Assembly (NCBI GenBank): GCA_029264225.1
Contig: JARICB010000385.1
Location: 1 to 8,667, forward strand
Source: Nocardioides sp.
Lineage (GTDB): Bacteria > Actinomycetota > Actinomycetes > Propionibacteriales > Nocardioidaceae
DNA: 8,667 nucleotides
Direction: 5' to 3'
The notes beneath the pieces were generated by a model, which saw nothing but the letters and a program-made list of their open reading frames with translations, ran no database searches and had not been told where the DNA came from. Each line of letters starts with the position of its first letter. Positions within the stretch are counted from its first letter, which is position 1. Made by a program: the position numbers and the translations under genes. Below, in pieces: positions 4,281 through 8,667 of this stretch.

Positions 4281-6446
4281 GTGACACCAGGAATGTGGAC
4301 CCACAACGGCGAGAGCACCACGGTCTGGCCGGGCCGGAACTGGCCACTCGGCTCGACGTGGACCCAGGAGGCGACCAACTTTGCGGTTTACGCACCTCGG
4401 GGAACGACCGCCTGGGTCTGCCTCTTCGACGACGGCGGCGACGAGTACCGCGTCGAGATGACGGAGAACTCCCTGGGCATCTGGCACTGTGCCGTGCCGG
4501 GTCTGCAGCCGGGAACGCGCTACGGCTACCGGGTGGACGGGCCCTGGGACCCGACCACCGGGCTGCGCTTCAACGTCGACAAGCTGCTGTTGGATCCCTA
4601 CGGCAAGGCCGTCTCCGGTGAACTGACGCCCGGGCCGGCGATGTTCGGCTATGTGCTCGGCTCCCCCGACGAGCGCAGCACCCTTGACTCAGCGCCGTAC
4701 GTACCCCGCACAGTGGTCGTCAACGACGAGTTCGACTGGGGCGAGGAGGTGCCGCAGCGCCGTCGCTGGCGCGACACGGTGATCTACGAGCTGCACGTCA
4801 AGGGTATGACCGCCCTGCACGACCGGGTACCGGAGGAACTGCGCGGCACCTACGCCGGGCTGGCAACCCCTGCCGTCACCGACTACCTGCGCGATCTCGG
4901 CGTGACGGCGGTGGAACTGCTGCCGATCCACCAGTTCTTCTCCGAGCCGTCCCTGGCAGAGCACGGACTCGTCAACTACTGGGGCTACAACTCACTCTCC
5001 TTCTTCGCCCCCCACAACGCCTATGCCGCGACCGGCGACCGTGGCCAGCAGGTGCGTGAGTTCAAGGAGATGGTGAAGGCCTTCCACGACGCCGGCCTCG
5101 AAGTCATCCTCGACGTGGTCTACAACCACACCGCCGAGGCTGGCCCGCTCGGCCCGACGCTGTCGTTCCGTGGCCTCGACGACCTCGGCTACTACCAGCG
5201 CGTCGAGCACGGCGACCCAGGCAGCACGGCTACCGACTCCGGGCCGGACACCTACTGGGACGTCACCGGGTGCGGCAACACCGTCGACTCGACCCACACC
5301 CAGAGTCTGCGACTGATCCTGGACTCCCTGCGCTACTGGGTCAGTGAGATGCACGTCGACGGTTTCCGCTTCGACCTGCTCAGCGCCCTGACCCGCACGC
5401 ACCAGCAGGTCGACATGGGAAGCCACCTGCTGACCGCCATCGGTCAGGACCCGATCCTGCGGCACGTCAAGTTGATCGCCGAGCCCTGGGACGCCTCGAT
5501 GGACGGCTACCAGCTCGGGCAGTTCCCACCGCCGTGGGTGGAGTGGAACGACCAGTACCGAGACACCATGCGCGACTTCTGGCGTGGCCACACCTCCGGC
5601 GTGCGCACCGTCGCGACCCGGCTGGCCGGCTCGAGCGACCTGTACGCCGACGACGGCCGTTCGGCGTACGCCTCAGTCAACTTCATCACCGCTCACGACG
5701 GCTTCACCCTGCGCGACCTGGTCTCCTACAACGACAAGCACAACGAGGCCAACGGCGAGGACAACCGCGACGGCACCGACAACAACCGTTCCTGGAACTG
5801 CGGAGTCGAGGGCGAAACCGACGACCCCGACATCATTGCCCTGCGGCGCCGGCAGGCCGCCAACCTGATGGCCACCTTGTGCCTGTCCAACGGCGTGCCG
5901 ATGCTGACCGCCGGTGATGAACGCGGCCGGACCCAGCGCGGCAACAACAACGCCTATGGCCAGGACAACGAGCTCTCGTGGATCGATTGGCGTCCCGACG
6001 ATGCCTGGCTCGACGTCTACGACATCACCAAGACCGCGCTGCGGATCCGCCGCGACCACCCCGCGCTGCGACAGCGCCACTGGTTCGAGGGTCGCCCGGC
6101 GATCAAGGGCGGGCCCAAGGACCTGGTCTGGTTGCATCCGGACGGGCGCGAGATGACGGGCGAGGACTGGCATGACGACGGCCTCGCATCGGTCGGGATG
6201 TTCGTCTCGGGCGACCCCCTCCGCTCCCCCGGTCCCCGCGGAGAACAGCTCCACGACGCATCGTTCATCATCTGGCTCAACGCCTCGCCCTACGACGTCA
6301 ACGTGACCCTGCCGGAGAACAACTGGGTACAGGAGGGTCAGGTAGTGCTCTCCACCGATCCGGCCCACCAGGTCGGGGAACCGGTCCTGGCCGGTCACAC
6401 CTTCACTCTCTGCGCCCGCTCGTTGCTGCTGCTCCAGGGCGCCTGA
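4281..6446 (+). CDS. glgX: Glycogen debranching enzyme GlgX
   Basis: The product is 721 residues from GTG 4281, close to the family norm of about 700. GlgX hydrolyses alpha-1,6 bonds of the short limit-dextrin branches left by glycogen phosphorylase. The N-terminal CBM48-like domain (about 15-110) begins VWPGRNWPLGSTW. The GH13 barrel shows region I DVVYNHT (278-284), region II DGFRFDLLSA (nucleophile Asp365, with Arg363), region III AEPWD (acid/base Glu401) and region IV TAHDG (Asp473). It is followed by the GlgX-typical stretches YNDKHNEANGEDNRDG and GNNNAYGQDNELSWIDW. All catalytic residues are present. The start could instead be ATG 4293, but AGGA abuts it too closely. GTG 4281 has AGGGAG at 9 nt and the mirrored promoter word directly before it. 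The phosphorylase partner is encoded convergently at the right edge. A close alternative is an isoamylase/TreX type in trehalose synthesis, but no treY or treZ is in view. Confidence 0.95.
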   Translation: MTPGMWTHNGESTTVWPGRNWPLGSTWTQEATNFAVYAPRGTTAWVCLFDDGGDEYRVEMTENSLGIWHCAVPGLQPGTRYGYRVDGPWDPTTGLRFNVDKLLLDPYGKAVSGELTPGPAMFGYVLGSPDERSTLDSAPYVPRTVVVNDEFDWGEEVPQRRRWRDTVIYELHVKGMTALHDRVPEELRGTYAGLATPAVTDYLRDLGVTAVELLPIHQFFSEPSLAEHGLVNYWGYNSLSFFAPHNAYAATGDRGQQVREFKEMVKAFHDAGLEVILDVVYNHTAEAGPLGPTLSFRGLDDLGYYQRVEHGDPGSTATDSGPDTYWDVTGCGNTVDSTHTQSLRLILDSLRYWVSEMHVDGFRFDLLSALTRTHQQVDMGSHLLTAIGQDPILRHVKLIAEPWDASMDGYQLGQFPPPWVEWNDQYRDTMRDFWRGHTSGVRTVATRLAGSSDLYADDGRSAYASVNFITAHDGFTLRDLVSYNDKHNEANGEDNRDGTDNNRSWNCGVEGETDDPDIIALRRRQAANLMATLCLSNGVPMLTAGDERGRTQRGNNNAYGQDNELSWIDWRPDDAWLDVYDITKTALRIRRDHPALRQRHWFEGRPAIKGGPKDLVWLHPDGREMTGEDWHDDGLASVGMFVSGDPLRSPGPRGEQLHDASFIIWLNASPYDVNVTLPENNWVQEGQVVLSTDPAHQVGEPVLAGHTFTLCARSLLLLQGA

Positions 6447-6542
6447 GCTCCGCACCTGCGATCCTGCACCGCCATCCGCGATCTCGAAACGTTGGCACTC
6501 GTAGCCCAGTAGGCGACCCCGGGGGTGTGAGATCGTCCACGG
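6447..6542. other. glgX to ion-channel gene spacer
   Basis: This 96-bp spacer has no strong terminator hairpin after glgX. It contains a loose inverted repeat CGATCTC (6479-6485) / GAGATCG (6529-6535) with a 43-nt spacer. TTGGCA at 6492-6497 is a 5-of-6 match to a -35 box, but no matching -10 lies at the right distance. The channel gene may be read through from glgX or have its own weak promoter. Confidence 0.4.
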
Positions 6543-7229
6543 ATGAACTGGCGACACCTGCCGATCGTGCGGCACCCGAGCGCGAACCTGTTGATCGTCC
6601 AACTCCTCGGGATCTTGATCTACCCGTTCCTCGGTGAACAGCCGTTGGGTCGGGCCATCTTCTCGATCTTCGCGCTCGTCGTGCTGGTGCTCGCCCTCGC
6701 CGCGGTGCGGAGGACCCCTGCCCTGAGCTGGGTCTCGGCCCTGCTCGGGTTACCCGTCGTCGTCCTGACGATCTGGGAGGCGGTCGCGCCCGGCACCGAG
6801 TGGGTGGTGCTCTGGTCGGCGATCTTCCACGCGGGGTTCTACCTCTACACGGCCTACGCGTTGCTGAAATACATGTTCGCCGATCACACCGTCTCGACCG
6901 ACGAGCTCTACGCCACCGGTGCCACCTTTACCGTCTTGGCGTGGGGCTTCGCCTACATCTTTCTGGCCGTCGACATCATCTGGCCCGACTCCTTCTCGAT
7001 CGTCGGCAACCCGCTCGACGCGCGCGCGTGGTTCGACCTGCTCTTCCTCTCGGTCACCACGATGACCAGCACCGGACTCTCCGACATCGCACCCATCCGT
7101 CCGCACGCCCGTTCCTTCGTGATGATCCAGGAGATCGCCGGAATGCTCTACCTGGCACTGGTGGTCGCCCGGATGATTGCGCTCACCGTCCGCAAGACCC
7201 CGATGGGTCGCGACGCCGACGACAGCTGA
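6543..7229 (+). CDS. Ion-channel-like membrane protein (Ion_trans_2 type) with unusual filter
   Basis: The product is 228 residues. The hydrophobic profile suggests six membrane segments at about 15-30, 37-55, 62-82, 87-109, 127-147 and 191-213. A re-entrant pore loop at 163-183 lies between the last two (FDLLFLSVTTMT, then STGLSDIAP). The loop and the following helix (ARSFVMIQEIAGMLYLALVVARMIAL) match the pattern of bacterial two-helix potassium-channel pores. In the filter position, however, TTVGYGD is replaced by TSTGLSD (175-181): the first Thr and first Gly are kept, while Tyr is Leu and the second Gly is Ser. It may be a less selective cation channel or a non-conducting relative. No regulatory RCK or cyclic-nucleotide domain is present; the tail after residue 213 is short. 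ATG 6543 is the first start after an in-frame TGA at 6528. No good Shine-Dalgarno is seen. It lies after glgX and is convergent with glgP. Confidence 0.85.
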   Translation: MNWRHLPIVRHPSANLLIVQLLGILIYPFLGEQPLGRAIFSIFALVVLVLALAAVRRTPALSWVSALLGLPVVVLTIWEAVAPGTEWVVLWSAIFHAGFYLYTAYALLKYMFADHTVSTDELYATGATFTVLAWGFAYIFLAVDIIWPDSFSIVGNPLDARAWFDLLFLSVTTMTSTGLSDIAPIRPHARSFVMIQEIAGMLYLALVVARMIALTVRKTPMGRDADDS

Positions 7230-7249
7230 GGGCGCACGCGGCGCCTCAG
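7226..7249. terminator. Bidirectional hairpin covering both convergent stop codons
   Basis: CTGAGGGCGC (7226-7235) pairs with GCGCCTCAG (7241-7249) over 9 bp, with one bulged G and a 5-nt loop ACGCG. The TGA of the channel gene (7227-7229) is in the left arm and the TGA of glgP (7248-7246) in the right arm. With only 16 bp between the genes, this is the only visible candidate to terminate either transcript. No U-tract is present. Confidence 0.45.
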
Positions 7250-8667
7250 GCAGGCAGCGCGACGAGACCCATCTCGGCGACCGAGGCGAGCGCAGCATTG
7301 CGCGGCACGACCCGCACGGTGTAGCCGAACGCCCCGGAGTGGTCGAGCAGCACCTCGGCATCGAAGCGATGTCTGTTGCCTTCGTAGGACTCGCCGACGT
7401 GCATCGAGGAGGTCGCGGCATCGATCAGGTCGTCGTCACTGCTGGCCCGGCCATGCACCACCTGCACCTCGACGTCATCGACCCCGAGCTCACCGAGGGC
7501 AACGAAGGCGCGGACCACCAGGGTTGCGCCTACCTCCGCGGTGTCGCCGACACCGGTCGACTCGACGTGCTCGACGCGCACACCGGGCCAGCTGGCCCGG
7601 ATGTGCTGCTTCCACCGCGAGAGGTCGCGGGCGCCGTGGTAGTCGGAGTTGAGCGCCCGTGACGTGTGAGCGGCCGGCGCGTAGAGCTCACGCACGTAGT
7701 CACGCAACTGCCGGGTGGCCAACACCTTGGGACCGAGCGACTTGAGCGTGTGCCGCACCATCTCCAGCCAGCGCGTAGGGACGCCCTCGGCATTGACGTC
7801 GTAGAAACGCGGGGTGACCTCGTTCTCGAGCAGGTCGTAGAGCGCGGCGGCTTCGAGATCATCACGGCGGTCTCCCTCGAAGGCCGGTTGACCGGACCCG
7901 ATGGCGGGGTCGGCGGACGGGATCGCCCAGCCGTTGTTGCCGTCGTACCACTCATCCCACCACCCGTCGAGGATCGAGAGGTTGAGACCACCGTTGAGGG
8001 CGGCCTTCATCCCGGAGGTGCCGCAGGCCTCGTAGGGACGCAGCGGGTTGTTGAGCCACACGTCACAGCCGGGGTAGAGCGGCTGCGCCATCGCGATGTC
8101 GTAGTTGGGCAGGAAGACGATGCGGTGGCGCACCTCTGGGTCGTCGGCGAACCTGACGATCTCCTGGATCAGCTTCTTGCCACCGTCGTCCGCGGGGTGC
8201 GACTTGCCCGCGATGACGAGCTGGATCGGACGCTCGGGGTCGAGCAACAGCCGCTTGAGCCGGGCGGGATCGCGCAGCATCAGGGTCAGCCGCTTGTAGG
8301 ACGGCACCCGGCGTGCGAAGCCGATCGTCAACACATCGGGGTCGAGCACGGTGTCGATCCAACCGAGCTCGGCCGGCGCGAAGCCACGTTTGGCCGACGA
8401 CTTGCGCAGCCTGGACCGGGCATCGTCGATCAGCTTGCTCCGCAGGGTGCGCTTGAGGTCCCAGATCCGCTGGTCGTTGACCTCATCGATGAGGGGCCAG
8501 AGGGCGTCGGTGTCGTCGGCGTCGACATCGCCGCCGAGTTCGGCAGCCAGCTCGAAGACCTCGCGGGCGATCCAGGTCGGGCCGTGGACGCCGTTGGTGA
8601 TGGAGCCGATCGGCACCTCTGCCTCGTCGAAGGCGGGCCACAGGCCGTTGAACATGCCGCGACTGAC
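7246..8667 (-). CDS. glgP: Alpha-glucan (glycogen) phosphorylase, C-terminal part (5' end beyond window)
   Basis: 473 codons plus the TGA are visible, open to the right edge. The first visible residues are VSRGMFNGLWP, so the ATG at 8655 is internal and not a start. The enzyme releases glucose-1-phosphate from alpha-1,4-glucan using pyridoxal phosphate. Motifs include TNGVHGPTW near the visible N-terminus, IGFARRVPSYKR, IAGKSHPADDGGKK and DVWLNNPLRPYEACGTSGMK. The sequence EACGTSGMKAALN fits the phosphorylase PLP signature E-A-[SC]-G-x-[GS]-x-M-K-x(2)-[LM]-N. The PLP lysine is encoded at 8007-8005. A C-terminal all-beta extension of about 120 residues ends EMGLVALPA, consistent with the long actinobacterial type (about 850 residues) rather than the classical muscle or E. 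coli type. It works with GlgX, encoded nearby, to break down glycogen. Its promoter is outside the window. Confidence 0.95.
   Translation of the reverse strand, partial: VSRGMFNGLWPAFDEAEVPIGSITNGVHGPTWIAREVFELAAELGGDVDADDTDALWPLIDEVNDQRIWDLKRTLRSKLIDDARSRLRKSSAKRGFAPAELGWIDTVLDPDVLTIGFARRVPSYKRLTLMLRDPARLKRLLLDPERPIQLVIAGKSHPADDGGKKLIQEIVRFADDPEVRHRIVFLPNYDIAMAQPLYPGCDVWLNNPLRPYEACGTSGMKAALNGGLNLSILDGWWDEWYDGNNGWAIPSADPAIGSGQPAFEGDRRDDLEAAALYDLLENEVTPRFYDVNAEGVPTRWLEMVRHTLKSLGPKVLATRQLRDYVRELYAPAAHTSRALNSDYHGARDLSRWKQHIRASWPGVRVEHVESTGVGDTAEVGATLVVRAFVALGELGVDDVEVQVVHGRASSDDDLIDAATSSMHVGESYEGNRHRFDAEVLLDHSGAFGYTVRVVPRNAALASVAEMGLVALPA

Noticed and set aside
2897..4621. 574-codon plus-strand open frame
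   Set aside because: It is antisense to the hydratase and small membrane protein, both of which have clear protein signatures, and it runs out of frame into glgX.
4992..5591. 199-codon minus-strand open frame
   Set aside because: It is antisense to the GH13 core of glgX, with no independent support.
5673..6602. 309-codon minus-strand open frame
   Set aside because: It is antisense to glgX, which carries all GH13 catalytic motifs. The Val/Gly-rich composition is that of a complementary-strand shadow.

Overview
The window is high-GC bacterial DNA with an actinobacterial character. Coding regions favour G/C at third codon positions, GTG and possibly leaderless starts appear, and the gene set is a long-type alpha-glucan phosphorylase, GlgX, and secreted Ig-repeat proteins. 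A Nocardioides-like actinomycete is the best guess; this is inference, not proof. No mobile element, CRISPR array, tRNA or rRNA was found.

Left part (1-2860, minus strand): two secreted proteins lie in tandem. The distal one (start 1381) runs off the left edge and has a signal peptide, a Cys-flanked N-terminal domain and at least three Ig-like repeats. The proximal one (2751-1783) has a related N-terminal domain, a Pro/Gly linker and a very lysine-rich, arginine-free Ig-like C-terminal domain. The 401-bp gap between them holds two strong hairpins, likely terminators, a 13-bp direct repeat spaced by exactly 100 bp, and a possible leader hairpin. Upstream of the proximal gene are a duplicated ribosome-binding sequence, a leader stem-loop, and a palindrome fitting the published KstR consensus TNNAACNNGTTNNA.

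Middle part (2979-4280): a two-gene minus-strand operon encodes an enoyl-CoA hydratase with both catalytic glutamates and a small two-helix membrane protein. It ends in a very strong hairpin. The hydratase is divergent from glgX across only 61 bp. Both start codons there are preceded by the same GAATGCAGG word in mirror orientation, which suggests back-to-back leaderless promoters.

Right part (4281-8667): glgX (glycogen debranching enzyme, complete) is followed on the plus strand by a six-helix ion-channel-like protein with a non-canonical filter, TSTGLSD. Convergent to these is the C-terminal 473 residues of an alpha-glucan phosphorylase, running off the right edge. GlgP shortens outer glucan chains and GlgX removes the stubs it leaves, so the two enzymes form a glycogen-breakdown pair. 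The channel and phosphorylase genes are 16 bp apart, and one hairpin covers both stop codons.

Most of the window is ordinary accessory and housekeeping content. The least explained parts are the paired secreted proteins with their leader and operator features, and the channel filter.
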